A stretch of 64,000 bases of DNA from an uncultured Paracoccaceae bacterium (GTDB lineage: Bacteria; Pseudomonadota; Alphaproteobacteria; Rhodobacterales; Rhodobacteraceae). The stretch lies in contig CANMAI010000001.1 in the NCBI GenBank assembly GCA_947495795.1, forward strand, positions 372,001-436,000, in the 5' to 3' direction. This document shows, in pieces, positions 1-8,740 of this stretch; position 1 is the first letter of the stretch; each line of letters begins with the position of its first letter. Below the pieces are notes generated by a model, which was not told the DNA's origin, did not search any database, and saw only the letters and a list, made by a program, of their open reading frames with translations. The position numbers and the translations under genes are program-made.

Positions 1-1
1 C

Positions 2-1522
2 GATGTTTCTCTATCGCTGGAAGAAGGCAAAGTTCTTGGTTTGATCGGCGAAAGTGGCTCGGGCAAGTCAATGACAGCGCTCAGTGTCATGCAGCTTCTC
101 CCAAATGGCGCAGAAATGTCGGGGCAGATCATGTTTGCCGACAGGGACCTCACAGCCCAAACCGAGAGCCAGATGTGCGCTCTCCGTGGCGGAGATATCG
201 GCATGATCTTTCAGGAACCGATGACAGCGCTCAACCCGGTGCAAACCATCGGAGATCAGGTGGCGGAAAGCGTTCGCATTCACAAAGGCTTCGGGCGGCG
301 AGAAGCGCTGATCGAAGCACGCAAAGTGTTAGATAAGGTGGAGCTACCTGCCGCCGAATTTCCCCTCAACCGCTATCCTCACCAGCTCTCCGGCGGCCAG
401 CGCCAGCGCGTGGGTATTGCCGTTTCCATCGCCTGCAACCCCAAACTCCTTATAGCGGATGAGCCTACGACTGCTCTGGATGTAACCACTCAGGCCGAGA
501 TTCTGGCACTGATCAAGCGCCTTGTGCTCGAGGATAGAATGGCGGCGATCTTTGTGACGCATGATCTGGCCGTCGTCTCTGATCTTGCCGACAGCATCGC
601 CATAATGAAAAGCGGCGAGATCGTTGAAGCAGGGCCAACCCGAAAGGTGTTGGCCGAGGCAAGCCATCCCTACACTGCCGCATTGCTCGAAGCGTCTGCC
701 CATGCGCCCGAAAGGTTCGACGTCAGTGCAGATACGCCTCTCTTGGAAGTCCGCAGCCTGACCTGCACTTACCCTGGCCGCAGGCAACACCTTCTGCACA
801 AGCCTGATCCAAAGATAGCCGTCAACAAAGTCAGCTTTACTCTGCAACGCGGCGAAAGCCTCGGCCTTGTAGGAGAGTCCGGTTGCGGCAAATCTACGCT
901 TGCCCGCACAATTCTGGGCCTGATCACACCACAATCGGGCCAAATCGCGCTCGATAGCGGAACGGTCCCCAACGGTCAACCAATGCCCCGCCACATGCGT
1001 GCGAAGATGCAGGTCGTATTCCAGGATCCCTTCAGTTCATTCAACCCGCGCCACCGCGTCGCCCGTCTGATCACAGAGCCTTTCCATTTACTCCCAAACC
1101 CACCAAAAGGCGCGGAACGGGAGAACGCAATTTCCGACGCATTGGCCTCCGTTGGGCTTGCGCCGTCGGATGCCCGAAAATACATCCACGAATTCTCCGG
1201 CGGGCAGCGTCAGCGCATTGCTATCGCCCGCGCCCTGATTGCGCGGCCAGAGTTGATCCTGCTCGATGAAGCCGTCTCAGCGCTTGATGTTTCGATCCGC
1301 GCACAAATCCTTGATCTTCTCTCGGATCTCGCACAGAAGTTTGGCCTTTCCTATCTTTTCATCAGCCATGACCTCCATGTCGTACGAGCCATCACGGATC
1401 GCGTTCTGGTCATGAAAAGTGGAAAGATCGTGGAGAGTGGATCAACAGAAGACGTGCTCCACAATCCTGTGCACCCCTATACAAGGAGCCTTCTGGCTGC
1501 AACACCGGTACTCAGTATCTGA
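2..1522 (+). CDS. ABC transporter ATP-binding protein with two ATPase domains (peptide/oligopeptide type), 5' end missing
   Basis: This is the energising subunit of a dipeptide, oligopeptide or microcin C type (YejF/DppDF fusion) importer. The reading frame is open from the window edge, so the start lies upstream. It contains two complete ABC cassettes in tandem. The first has Walker A GESGSGKS, signature LSGGQRQR and Walker [13 protein letters not shown]. The second has Walker A GESGCGKS, signature FSGGQRQR and Walker [13 protein letters not shown]. Each cassette ends with the oligopeptide-transporter tail ([22 protein letters not shown]). The partner permeases and binding protein must be upstream, outside the window. 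The family is certain; the substrate cannot be read from the ATPase. Confidence 0.93.
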   Translation, partial: DVSLSLEEGKVLGLIGESGSGKSMTALSVMQLLPNGAEMSGQIMFADRDLTAQTESQMCALRGGDIGMIFQEPMTALNPVQTIGDQVAESVRIHKGFGRREALIEARKVLDKVELPAAEFPLNRYPHQLSGGQRQRVGIAVSIACNPKLLIADEPTTALDVTTQAEILALIKRLVLEDRMAAIFVTHDLAVVSDLADSIAIMKSGEIVEAGPTRKVLAEASHPYTAALLEASAHAPERFDVSADTPLLEVRSLTCTYPGRRQHLLHKPDPKIAVNKVSFTLQRGESLGLVGESGCGKSTLARTILGLITPQSGQIALDSGTVPNGQPMPRHMRAKMQVVFQDPFSSFNPRHRVARLITEPFHLLPNPPKGAERENAISDALASVGLAPSDARKYIHEFSGGQRQRIAIARALIARPELILLDEAVSALDVSIRAQILDLLSDLAQKFGLSYLFISHDLHVVRAITDRVLVMKSGKIVESGSTEDVLHNPVHPYTRSLLAATPVLSI

Positions 1523-1545
1523 GGTTCCAATTTGAAAGCACTTTT

Positions 1546-2985
1546 ATGCAGAGTATCTGGTTCGATTCCACGGAGTATCTCATCGGCGGCGCATGGCTTA
1601 AGCCAAACGCAACGCTTGAACTGGGCAATCCTTCAACAGGCGAGAAGCTGGCGGAGATCGCCCGGTGTGGCGCGCTGGAAGTGGATGCAGCCGTTGCAGC
1701 TGCAATAACCGCACGCGAAGGTGAATGGGGCCGGATGACGGCACTGGAACGCGGGCGGTGCCTTACCCGGCTTGGCCGGATTGTCGAAACCAGGATCGAA
1801 GAATTGGCGCATCTGGAAGCGGCAGATGTGGGCAAACCCCTTACACAAGCTCGCGCCGATGCCCACGCATTGGCACGCTACATGGAGTTCTACGGCGGCG
1901 CTGCCGACAAGGTGATGGGCGAGACGATCCCTTATCTGGATGGCCATACAGTCTATACCCTGCGAGAGCCGCACGGTGTGACAGCTCATATTGTGCCTTG
2001 GAACTATCCGATGCAGATCATTGGCCGCTCCGTTGGAGCAGCCCTTGCAATGGGCAATGCCTGCGTTCTGAAACCAGCGGAAGAGGCTTGCCTTACGGCT
2101 CTGGCCTTCGCCCGGCTTGCAGAGGAGGCGGGCCTGCCGCCCGGTGCTCTGAACGTCGTGCCTGGGCTTGGCGCTGAAGCAGGGGCAGCCCTTTCGAGCC
2201 ATGAGCATGTTGATCACATCTCATTCACCGGCTCGGTGGCGACGGGTGTTAAGATACAAGAGGCCGCAGCCCATAAGATCACGCCTGTCACATTGGAACT
2301 TGGTGGCAAATCCCCTCAACTTGTATTCGATGATGCGGATCTGGACGCAGCCCTGCCATTTCTCGTGAATGCAGGTGTGCAGAACGCTGGCCAAACCTGC
2401 TCCGCCGCCTCTCGCATTCTGGTGCAGACCGGTGTTTTTGAAGACGTGAAAGCAAGGATGGCCGAAGCCTACCGCGCCCTCAAGGTCGGTCCGGCAGAGG
2501 AGGATCTTTCCGTCGGGCCGCTTATCTCTGCACGTCAGAAAGCAATCGTTGAAGGCTTTCTGAACAAGATCAAACCCAACCAAGTCGTTGCAGCGGGTAT
2601 TCTGATGGACAGCGCGAAGGGCGGTCATTATGTCCGCCCTACACTCCTCTCCGGCGTGGCACCGGGCGATGATCTGGAGCAACAGGAGATCTTTGGCCCT
2701 GTTCAGGTGATTATTCCTTTTGAGACCGAGGAAGAGGGCATTCGCATTGCCAACGGCACGCAATATGGGTTGGTCGCCGGTGTCTGGACCCGCGATGGCG
2801 CGCGGCAGATGCGACTCGCCCGGGCGCTCAGAGCAGGCCAGGTTTTTCTTAACAATTACGGTGCTGGCGGCGGGGTAGAACTCCCCTTCGGAGGAGTGGG
2901 CCATTCAGGCCACGGGCGCGAAAAGGGGTTTGAGGCGCTTTATGGATTCTCCACACTAAAAACTGTGGCAGCGCATCACGGCTAG
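1546..2985 (+). CDS. NAD(P)-dependent aldehyde dehydrogenase family protein
   Basis: This 479-residue protein is of full length for the ALDH superfamily and oxidises an aldehyde to its acid. The general-base glutamate is in LELGGKSP, the catalytic cysteine in GQTCSAASR (about residue 280), and the Rossmann-fold signature FTGSVATG is present. The C-terminal FGGVGHSGHGREKG is typical of betaine- or gamma-aminobutyraldehyde-type members. It starts 23 bases after the ABC ATPase gene on the same strand, so co-transcription with a peptide or amine importer is likely. The start is ATG, but no strong ribosome site is visible before it. The exact substrate is unknown. It ends 4 bases into the convergent transpeptidase gene. 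Confidence 0.92.
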   Translation: MQSIWFDSTEYLIGGAWLKPNATLELGNPSTGEKLAEIARCGALEVDAAVAAAITAREGEWGRMTALERGRCLTRLGRIVETRIEELAHLEAADVGKPLTQARADAHALARYMEFYGGAADKVMGETIPYLDGHTVYTLREPHGVTAHIVPWNYPMQIIGRSVGAALAMGNACVLKPAEEACLTALAFARLAEEAGLPPGALNVVPGLGAEAGAALSSHEHVDHISFTGSVATGVKIQEAAAHKITPVTLELGGKSPQLVFDDADLDAALPFLVNAGVQNAGQTCSAASRILVQTGVFEDVKARMAEAYRALKVGPAEEDLSVGPLISARQKAIVEGFLNKIKPNQVVAAGILMDSAKGGHYVRPTLLSGVAPGDDLEQQEIFGPVQVIIPFETEEEGIRIANGTQYGLVAGVWTRDGARQMRLARALRAGQVFLNNYGAGGGVELPFGGVGHSGHGREKGFEALYGFSTLKTVAAHHG

Positions 2986-3488
2986 CGTATGATCACCCGG
3001 CTTTCATGCCGTAAGCGATTGGCGATCCAGATGAGGTCCTGCAACCGAAAGGCCACGCACCCTTCTGTCGGATAGCGCGGCCTTCTCCAGGAATGGAGAA
3101 ATATGGCACTACCTGCCCCTTTTTCCGCAAAGGGCCAGTTGTAATCCGTGATCAGGATCAGATCGTAAAGAGGATCTGGGCGTGCAAGCCTCTCGCTGGA
3201 GTAAGTGCCGGCCCCCGCACCCGGCAGATAGTGATTGTACTCTGCATCCCGCGGATCATCGGACCAGCGATCGAACGGGCCAATGGGCTTTGCCCAATCA
3301 GGCAGCGCACCGCGCGCGATCCTATCTGACCGGTACAGCATTCCGATCACGCGGTGGCATCCCAAAGGGCTGGCCTGATCACCCTCCCGCTTTGCTGCCG
3401 TGCGCCCACCGCGGCCAATTGCGCACGGAAACAGACGCCCTGAAAACCGCGCGCCCCACTCAGAAGCAACGACATCCAGCGCCTTCAA
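2982..3488 (-). CDS. L,D-transpeptidase (YkuD-type) domain protein
   Basis: This 168-residue protein matches the short rhodobacterial YkuD/ErfK-like family. The signature is the catalytic histidine in FLHSW followed by the nucleophilic cysteine in PTEGCVAF. Such enzymes make or exchange 3-3 cross-links or anchor proteins in peptidoglycan. No signal peptide is visible, which is common for this short subfamily. The likely start is TTG at 3488, overlapping the ribA stop codon by four bases (TTGA), so translation is probably coupled to ribA. The N-terminus lines up with family members (SEWGARFSGRLFPCAIGRGG), which supports this start despite the weak codon. Enzymatic activity is inferred from the motif. 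Confidence 0.85.
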   Translation of the reverse strand: MKALDVVASEWGARFSGRLFPCAIGRGGRTAAKREGDQASPLGCHRVIGMLYRSDRIARGALPDWAKPIGPFDRWSDDPRDAEYNHYLPGAGAGTYSSERLARPDPLYDLILITDYNWPFAEKGAGSAIFLHSWRRPRYPTEGCVAFRLQDLIWIANRLRHESRVIIR

Positions 3489-4564
3489 AGCAGATGCCCT
3501 GATTTCATTGCCTTGGTCGCAAGATACCCTTCGTTCTCGGGCCGCGCTCCAACCTTCAACGCAACGCGCTCTGCCACAACGATCCCGTTGCTCTGCATGC
3601 GCTCCACCTTCGCCGGGTTATTCGTCATCAGCCGCACAGAGCGTACGCCGACAGACTTCAGCATCTCTGCTCCTATCCGAAAATCGCGCTCATCATCCTC
3701 AAATCCAAGACGGTGATTGGCTTCAACCGTATCAAACCCCTGATCCTGCAAAGCGTAGGCGCGCATCTTGTTGGCCAGCCCGATCCCCCGCCCTTCCTGA
3801 TTGAGATACAGGAGTATGCCCGCGCCCTCGGTTCCCATCTGCGCCAGCGCCGCATCCAATTGTGCACCGCAATCACATTTCAACGAGCCTATCACATCGC
3901 CTGTAAAACAAGCGGAATGGAGGCGCGTCAGCACAGGTTGCGCTCGATCCGGCGCGCCGATTTCAATTGCGTAATGCTCTTCACCACCATCTTTCGGGCG
4001 GAACACGCGCACACGCCCGGCTGAATGAGTAGCCAAGGGTACGCGTGCGGCAGCCACCTCCAGAAGCTCAGGAAGATGTGGATTCAGATGCGAAATATCG
4101 AGGCGTGTAAGGTCATTATCCAGCGCCGATGCCGCGCCATCTGAAAGCTGAACAACCACAACGGCCGGGATTAGGTGAGCCGATTTACAAAGCCGGATTG
4201 CGGCGCGGTGAAGGGCAGCATCTCCCTCTCTGACGCTCTGAAACGGTCCCTTCAGCGGAGTTGCCATATCTGAAACTGGATCGGCAACGGCATGCACCCA
4301 ACGACATTCAGCATCCTTTGGCAAGAACAGCCGCGCAATGTCGCCATCATAGGCACGCGCTTTAAGCGTTTCTGCACGGCGACGCGTAATTGCCAGCTCT
4401 GGCCATCCCAATTCGCGCAGATCAGCCAACCGCTCAGGGCTCAAAACCTCTGCAGCTTGCACCAACGCCGAGGCACTTCCGTCCGTCAGAACCACCGCAG
4501 CGCCCATCCGCAGATCGCTCCGCGCACGCGCCACCCTTTCGGCGTCTGTAAGAAATAGCCCCAC
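3485..4564 (-). CDS. ribA: GTP cyclohydrolase II (riboflavin biosynthesis)
   Basis: RibA opens the imidazole ring of GTP in the first committed step of riboflavin synthesis. The C-terminal half carries the zinc site as spaced cysteines in CFTGDVIGSLKCDCGAQL, the loop YLNQEGRGIGLANK, and RLMTNNPAKV near the end. At 359 residues it is longer than E. coli RibA (about 200). The first roughly 150 residues form the extra domain, distantly related to DHBP synthase, that is usual in alphaproteobacterial RibA and appears to lack that enzyme's active-site signature. It overlaps the downstream L,D-transpeptidase gene by four bases. Confidence 0.95.
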   Translation of the reverse strand: MGLFLTDAERVARARSDLRMGAAVVLTDGSASALVQAAEVLSPERLADLRELGWPELAITRRRAETLKARAYDGDIARLFLPKDAECRWVHAVADPVSDMATPLKGPFQSVREGDAALHRAAIRLCKSAHLIPAVVVVQLSDGAASALDNDLTRLDISHLNPHLPELLEVAAARVPLATHSAGRVRVFRPKDGGEEHYAIEIGAPDRAQPVLTRLHSACFTGDVIGSLKCDCGAQLDAALAQMGTEGAGILLYLNQEGRGIGLANKMRAYALQDQGFDTVEANHRLGFEDDERDFRIGAEMLKSVGVRSVRLMTNNPAKVERMQSNGIVVAERVALKVGARPENEGYLATKAMKSGHLL

Positions 4565-4736
4565 GCGCTGACACTCCCGTGATCCGATCTTTCAATGCGT
4601 TTCAATCCTATATCCCGGCCTCCCGGAAATTGAAACAAAGCCGGGGCGCGACACACTTGAGCGTGAGAAACGCCAGTCTGCCTTGCTCCGAAGCTCACGG
4701 AACCGCATTTTAACTTCAACGCAGCAAAGGGCCAAA

Positions 4737-5426
4737 ATGATGAGCAACTTGAAAAAGATACTGATGGTGGACGACGATGAAGATCTGCGCGAAGCCCTTG
4801 CTGATCAGCTTGTGCTCACGGAAGAGTTCGACGTTTTTGAAGCCGAAGACGGTGGAACCGGGTTGGAGCGGGCCAAAGAAGGCCATTACGATCTGATTAT
4901 CCTGGACGTTGGTCTGCCCGATATGGATGGTCGGGAGCTGTGCCGCCTGATGCGCAAGGGCGGTGTGAAGTCTCCGATCCTGATGCTGACGGGCCACAAC
5001 ACAGATGCGGACACAATCCTCGGACTCGATGCCGGCGCCAATGACTACGTAGCTAAACCCTTCAAATTCCCCGTCCTTCTGGCCCGTATCCGCGCTCAGT
5101 TACGGCAACACGAGCAATCGGAAGACGCTGTTTTCAACGTTGGCCCCTATACTTTCAAACCTGCTGCCAAGATGCTGGTTGATGAGCAGGAAAAGAAAAT
5201 CCGGCTGACGGAAAAGGAGACGAACATACTGAAATTCCTCTACCGCGCGGAAAGCGGGGTTGTTGCCCGCGATACACTTCTGCACGAGGTTTGGGGTTAC
5301 AATGCGGGTGTCACGACACATACACTTGAAACGCATATCTACCGTTTGCGCCAGAAGATCGAGCCCGATCCCTCGAATGCGCGTATTCTGGTAACCGAAA
5401 GCGGTGGCTACCGGCTTTCGATATAG
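4737..5426 (+). CDS. OmpR-family DNA-binding response regulator
   Basis: This is a two-component transcription factor with an N-terminal receiver and a C-terminal winged helix. The acidic pocket is MVDDDED, the phospho-acceptor aspartate lies in LIILDVGLPDMDG, and the conserved lysine in YVAKPF. The DNA-binding half has LTEKETNILKFL and the recognition region HTLETHIYRLRQKIEPDP. An ATG at 4737 (or 4740) gives a normal N-terminus; the frame is open further upstream, but that extension looks non-coding. No histidine kinase is adjacent. A strong terminator follows directly. The convergent neighbour encodes an extensin-like envelope protein, and its upstream region carries tandem 11-bp repeats of the sort OmpR-type regulators bind; the link is only an inference. 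Confidence 0.93.
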   Translation: MMSNLKKILMVDDDEDLREALADQLVLTEEFDVFEAEDGGTGLERAKEGHYDLIILDVGLPDMDGRELCRLMRKGGVKSPILMLTGHNTDADTILGLDAGANDYVAKPFKFPVLLARIRAQLRQHEQSEDAVFNVGPYTFKPAAKMLVDEQEKKIRLTEKETNILKFLYRAESGVVARDTLLHEVWGYNAGVTTHTLETHIYRLRQKIEPDPSNARILVTESGGYRLSI

Positions 5427-5472
5427 ATCCCTTCTGCGCCGGGGTTATGGCGCAACCTCCCTGTTGGACTTG

Positions 5473-5500
5473 GCCCGAGCTTCGCGCTCGGGCTCTTTTT
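5473..5500 (+). terminator. Rho-independent terminator after the response regulator gene
   Basis: An 8-bp perfect GC-rich stem (GCCCGAGC / GCTCGGGC, loop TTCGC) is followed by TCTTTTT. It lies 46 bases after the response regulator stop and just beyond the 3' end of the convergent extensin-like gene. Confidence 0.85.
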
Positions 5501-6271
5501 CTATCGACAGGTCGGCCAGCGGCCCTGCGCAAAATGGAAGTGATCGGCGTGCAAGCTGTTGTAATCCGGCGATAAAACTGTGCGGAAATAGGTGCATGCA
5601 GAATCGCGGATTTCCCTCCAGAAGGCTTCTGTTTCCGGTGAGCTGTTCCAGCTGGATCTGAGAGAGAGTGTGCGACCGTCTTCGAGGCGGACCGCTGAAA
5701 TGTCGATCGCACTGGCGGTTGCGTGGGCGCTCATGGCCGTGGAATTGCCGCGGCTGGTGCGCATGGAGCGGCAGGAATAGCTGCTAAAGTGCTGAATTTC
5801 GGCGACTCTACTACCGAGATGTGCTGTTGCAGCTGGCTGCACGGAATGACGGGCCCACATGCCGAGGCGCAGGGCAATTGCGCAGCGTGTTTCCACCGGT
5901 TGGACCCTTGCACCGGCTATTTCCGACACCAGAGCTCTGTTGCGAATATGACAGATTTCACTGTGTTCTCTGTCACTTAGCCAGGCTTGCGCAGCACCCT
6001 CCATCATATCCAGAGCGGCTCTGCACTGTTGCGGATCTGCCGCTGTGCGGGTGAGCTTCAGCGGGGTTATCGGAGTTGTGGCGAGGTTGGGGTTGAGCGG
6101 TGTGAACGGGTTCCAGCGATCATCCTGAAGCGCTGCGCTGACGCTGAGGACCAGCGCGATTGCCGCCACGCCGAGGGCAATCCGCCACACAAAACCGGGC
6201 GATGGGCCGCGTGAGGACCGCCTGACCTGAGGTGCGTTAACTTTTTTCTGGCGAAGTGCTGGGGGCGGCAT
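5501..6271 (-). CDS. Extensin-like C-terminal domain protein, membrane anchored
   Basis: This 256-residue protein has one hydrophobic N-terminal segment (about residues 28-48, FVWRIALGVAAIALVLSVSA) after a basic, proline-rich stretch. A periplasmic domain of the bacterial extensin-like family (Extensin-like_C) follows. Conserved landmarks are the cysteine-rich start (QQCRAAL, EICHIRN), SRGNSTAMSAHATASAIDIS and the end motif SLHADHFHFAQGRW, which resemble the metal-dependent DD-peptidase fold. A role in cell-wall metabolism is plausible but unproven. The ATG at 6271 lacks a clear ribosome site and sits about 10 bases from a tandem repeat element, so the true start may lie further inside. Confidence 0.85.
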   Translation of the reverse strand: MPPPALRQKKVNAPQVRRSSRGPSPGFVWRIALGVAAIALVLSVSAALQDDRWNPFTPLNPNLATTPITPLKLTRTAADPQQCRAALDMMEGAAQAWLSDREHSEICHIRNRALVSEIAGARVQPVETRCAIALRLGMWARHSVQPAATAHLGSRVAEIQHFSSYSCRSMRTSRGNSTAMSAHATASAIDISAVRLEDGRTLSLRSSWNSSPETEAFWREIRDSACTYFRTVLSPDYNSLHADHFHFAQGRWPTCR

Positions 6272-6280
6272 TTCAAAGCT

Positions 6281-6313
6281 GGGTTTGGTATGGGTTCGGT
6301 AAGGGTTTGGTAG
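6281..6313 (-). promoter_or_regulatory. Three tandem 11-bp repeats upstream of the extensin-like gene
   Basis: On the plus strand the units are GGGTTTGGTAT, GGGTTCGGTAA and GGGTTTGGTAG. They are preceded by CAAAGCT and followed by TGCAAAATT. The same arrangement, including both flanks, recurs at 45445-45477 in front of asd. Phase-aligned 11-bp direct repeats are the usual layout for OmpR-family regulators. The strand on which it acts is uncertain: it lies between the extensin-like gene (minus) and the TRAP binding protein gene (plus). Confidence 0.5.
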
Positions 6314-6420
6314 TGCAAAATTTCCGGCCCTTAACGCGTGCGGCGTATCGTTCGATGAGCATTAACGCTTTACCTCCGGCATCAAAAGGACAAGCTTAGA
6401 GCAAAACAGGGAGACGTAAA

Positions 6421-7458
6421 ATGACACGATTTTCAAAAGTAGCACTCTCGGCCTGTCTGGCCATCGGAATGAGCGCGACAAGCGCCATTGCGCAGGATGT
6501 AACGCTGCGCTTTCAGCACTTCATTTCCCCCAAGGGATCGGTGCCCGCGTTCTTCATGGCCCCCTGGGCCGATAAGGTGATGGAAGAAAGCAATGGCCGG
6601 ATCAAGGTGGAGCTTTATCCGGGGATGCAGCTGGGGGGCAAACCGCCCGCGATTTACGACCAGATCCGCGACGGCGTGATCGACGGTGGCTGGACGATCC
6701 CTTCTTACAATCCCGGCCGCTTCCCGGAAGCCGAGGCGCTGGAACTGCCCTTCATCACCGGGCTGGATGCGGAAGCCTCTTCCCGTGCCGCGTGGGAATA
6801 TGCAGAGAAATACCTGATGGAGCGCATGAGCGATGTGCATCTTCTGGCGGTGCATGTGCATGGGCCGGGCATCATCCACAAGCGGGGCGAGCCGGTAAAG
6901 ACGGTTGCTGATTTCACCGGGTTGAAACTGCGCGGGCCTTCGCGACAGGCCAATACGCTGCTCGAAGCGATGGGTGCAACCCCGGTGGGCATGCCCGTAC
7001 CGGCCTTTCCCGAAGCGCTTTCCAAGGGTGTGGTGGATGGTGGTGTGATCCCGTGGGAGATCGTGCCTGCTCTGAAGGTGCAGGAACTTGCCGACAGCCA
7101 CACGAGCATCGCGGGTGAGCGTTCACTTTACAACACGTTCTTCATCTGGGCGATGAACAAATCGAGCTATGAAAACCTGCCCGCTGATCTGAAGGCCATC
7201 ATTGATGCCAATTCCGGCCTTGAGGCTTCGGCATGGGCCGGGCGCGCCATGGATGAGGGCGACACGCTGGCGGAGAAGCTGGTGGCGGATACCGACAACG
7301 CTGTTCACGTGATGGATGCGGCGGAAGTTGCGAAGATCCAAACGCTTGGGGACGCGCAGATTGCAGCCTGGATCGAAGACATGAACAGCAAGGGGCTTGA
7401 TGGCGAAGCCATGGTAGAAGATGTGCGCGCGCTGATGACAAAACACGCTGGCCAATAA
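6421..7458 (+). CDS. TRAP transporter substrate-binding protein (DctP family)
   Basis: This is a 345-residue periplasmic receptor for a tripartite carboxylate-type transporter. The signal peptide runs to about residue 24 (SATSAIAQ). The DctP fold is recognisable from VTLRFQHFISPKGS, FTGLKLRGPSRQ (with the conserved ligand-binding arginine) and GVVDGGVIPWEIV. A good ribosome site (GGGAG) precedes the ATG. No DctQ or DctM membrane subunit is next to it; a gene-free stretch of about 570 bases follows. It is therefore either an orphan receptor or works with membrane subunits encoded elsewhere. The ligand is unknown. Confidence 0.92.
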   Translation: MTRFSKVALSACLAIGMSATSAIAQDVTLRFQHFISPKGSVPAFFMAPWADKVMEESNGRIKVELYPGMQLGGKPPAIYDQIRDGVIDGGWTIPSYNPGRFPEAEALELPFITGLDAEASSRAAWEYAEKYLMERMSDVHLLAVHVHGPGIIHKRGEPVKTVADFTGLKLRGPSRQANTLLEAMGATPVGMPVPAFPEALSKGVVDGGVIPWEIVPALKVQELADSHTSIAGERSLYNTFFIWAMNKSSYENLPADLKAIIDANSGLEASAWAGRAMDEGDTLAEKLVADTDNAVHVMDAAEVAKIQTLGDAQIAAWIEDMNSKGLDGEAMVEDVRALMTKHAGQ

Positions 7459-7469
7459 GCCGAAACAGG

Positions 7470-7503
7470 ACTGTGCGAGGCCAATTGGCCCCGCACAGTT
7501 TGC
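7470..7503 (+). terminator. Probable terminator hairpin after the TRAP receptor gene
   Basis: The arms ACTGTGCG / CGCACAGT enclose a second palindrome GGCCAATTGGCC, and a short TTT follows. The stem is strong but the T tract is weak, so it may be an mRNA-stabilising hairpin instead. Confidence 0.45.
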
Positions 7504-8025
7504 CCACTCTGCCCCCCGGCGAGAGTGTGCATAAAACCCGAACACTCGTGACGCAGCTCTTGTTTGATGTTCCGTGACGGGGCGAAGAGAGTGTTCCTGC
7601 AGACTACCCAAACGGTAAGAGACAAGGTGAACGCGTCTGGCCTCGGTATTGGCGGCGGGGAACACCCCCCTCAGAGTGTTCCCCGCGCGCATTCGATGCT
7701 TCTCTTGTAGAACAACCGCACCACCCAAGCCCGGTTGTTTTACATTCCTCTCCGGCAACCTCGATATCCTCAGCCACAGCAAGCCACCCAAACTGGCCTG
7801 ACCAAGAAAAAAGGTATTCGGAAAGCGCATCCTGCGACTGGTGGCATCAGAAACCGGCCTCGGAGCCCTTGGATCTGAATACCTTCTGTGAAGACCGATG
7901 AGGCTTTCTAGCCCGCTTCACACCCTCTCTATGCCCCATCCAAGCGGAAAATGCAAAGAGTGTTTACTCGCAATTTTAGGATTAACTATCTGTTTAGAAA
8001 GGATAATGTTTCTTTGAAACGAGAA
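7504..8025. other. Hairpin-rich intergenic stretch without a recognisable gene
   Basis: No open frame here looks like a real protein. Three further inverted repeats are visible. GCGGGGAACAC / GTGTTCCCCGC (7655-7665 and 7676-7686) is perfect. AACAACCG / CGGTTGTT (7711-7718 and 7732-7739) is followed by TTTTA and could be a plus-strand terminator. AAGGTATTC / GAATACCTT (7811-7819 and 7877-7885) is a long-range pair. The region could hold a small RNA or decayed transporter DNA; nothing decides between these. Confidence 0.3.
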
Positions 8026-8049
8026 AGGGCGGCGCAATTGCACCGCCCT
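8026..8049 (-). terminator. Rho-independent terminator of the small secreted protein gene
   Basis: The arms AGGGCGG and CCGCCCT flank a GC/AT core (GCAATTGC), and on the minus strand TTTCTC follows. It lies 28 bases after the stop codon of the 85-residue gene. Confidence 0.75.
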
Positions 8050-8077
8050 CTTGCGCAAGCAGGTTACGCAATATCCC

Positions 8078-8335
8078 TTAGCGGGAGATGATCGCCTCGA
8101 TGCGGCGCTTCTTGTTTGACGTAGTGTCGTCGCCTTCCAGAACGTTCTTCACGAGAGCGAGTTGACCGAGTGTCAGATCACCCATGGAAACATCTTCGAT
8201 ACCCAGTTGGGAGAAGGAGTTGTTGATGGCCTGCTCCAGCATGGAGAGTTCCTGATCCATAGCAACAGCGGCTGGCGCGAATGCTGCGGCAGAGAGAGCA
8301 ACGGCAGTGGAGAGTGCGATAAGGTTGCGTTTCAT
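8078..8335 (-). CDS. Small secreted protein of unknown function (85 residues)
   Basis: The ATG at 8335 is chosen because it has a good ribosome site (GAGGA, 6 bases upstream) and begins a clean signal peptide (residues 1-25, ending SAAAFAPAAVA). The frame is open further upstream but that part looks non-coding. The mature part of about 60 residues is acidic, starts MDQELSMLEQAINNSFSQLG and ends with a basic patch (NKKRRIEAIISR); it has no cysteines. The family is not recognised. A strong terminator follows and an AT-rich upstream region precedes it, so it is probably a single-gene transcript. Confidence 0.65.
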   Translation of the reverse strand: MKRNLIALSTAVALSAAAFAPAAVAMDQELSMLEQAINNSFSQLGIEDVSMGDLTLGQLALVKNVLEGDDTTSNKKRRIEAIISR

Positions 8336-8693
8336 GATGTCCTCACAAAGTTTATTGTTTCGACGCAGCCGTACAGTGGCTTGCGCCCTGACCATTGCCG
8401 TTGCGGTATGGTTTCTCAACTCACGTTTCTGATCACGAAAAATAACAAAAAATTTACTTGACAGATTTTATAACACTTCCGTGATGAAGGTTTCGTATGC
8501 AATAAAGTCATATTTTACAGTTGGTTGAGGCGAGATTTGCAATAAAACTCACGGGAATATGGGGGATGGGCTTCTGTGTTACATTACAGGACCAGCCGAA
8601 GCGTGGCGTTTGTTTCGTTCCAGCCTCTCTCAACACAAAAAATTTTTTTCTCAATCAGATGTACGATTTCTGTTGGCTGTTGCCAAAATCAAC
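8336..8693. other. AT-rich intergenic region upstream of the small secreted protein gene
   Basis: About 360 bases, poorer in GC than the flanks, with runs of A and T near 8436-8520 and 8636-8655. No protein frame here is convincing. It probably contains the promoter of the minus-strand small secreted protein gene. No specific operator was recognised. Confidence 0.4.
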
Positions 8694-8719
8694 AAAAAAG
8701 CCGCCAAGACGGCGGCTTT
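8694..8719 (-). terminator. Rho-independent terminator of the MsrB-like gene
   Basis: The 6-bp GC stem GCCGCC / GGCGGC has a 5-base loop (AAGAC). On the minus strand it is followed by TTTTTTGTT. It lies just after the MsrB-like gene. Confidence 0.85.
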
Positions 8720-8740
8720 CAGGCATAAATATAAGTTGAA

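Noticed and set aside
344-994. Long antisense frame inside the ABC ATPase gene
   Set aside because: It is a shadow of the GC-rich coding strand; the plus strand encodes clear ABC motifs and the antisense product has no family features.
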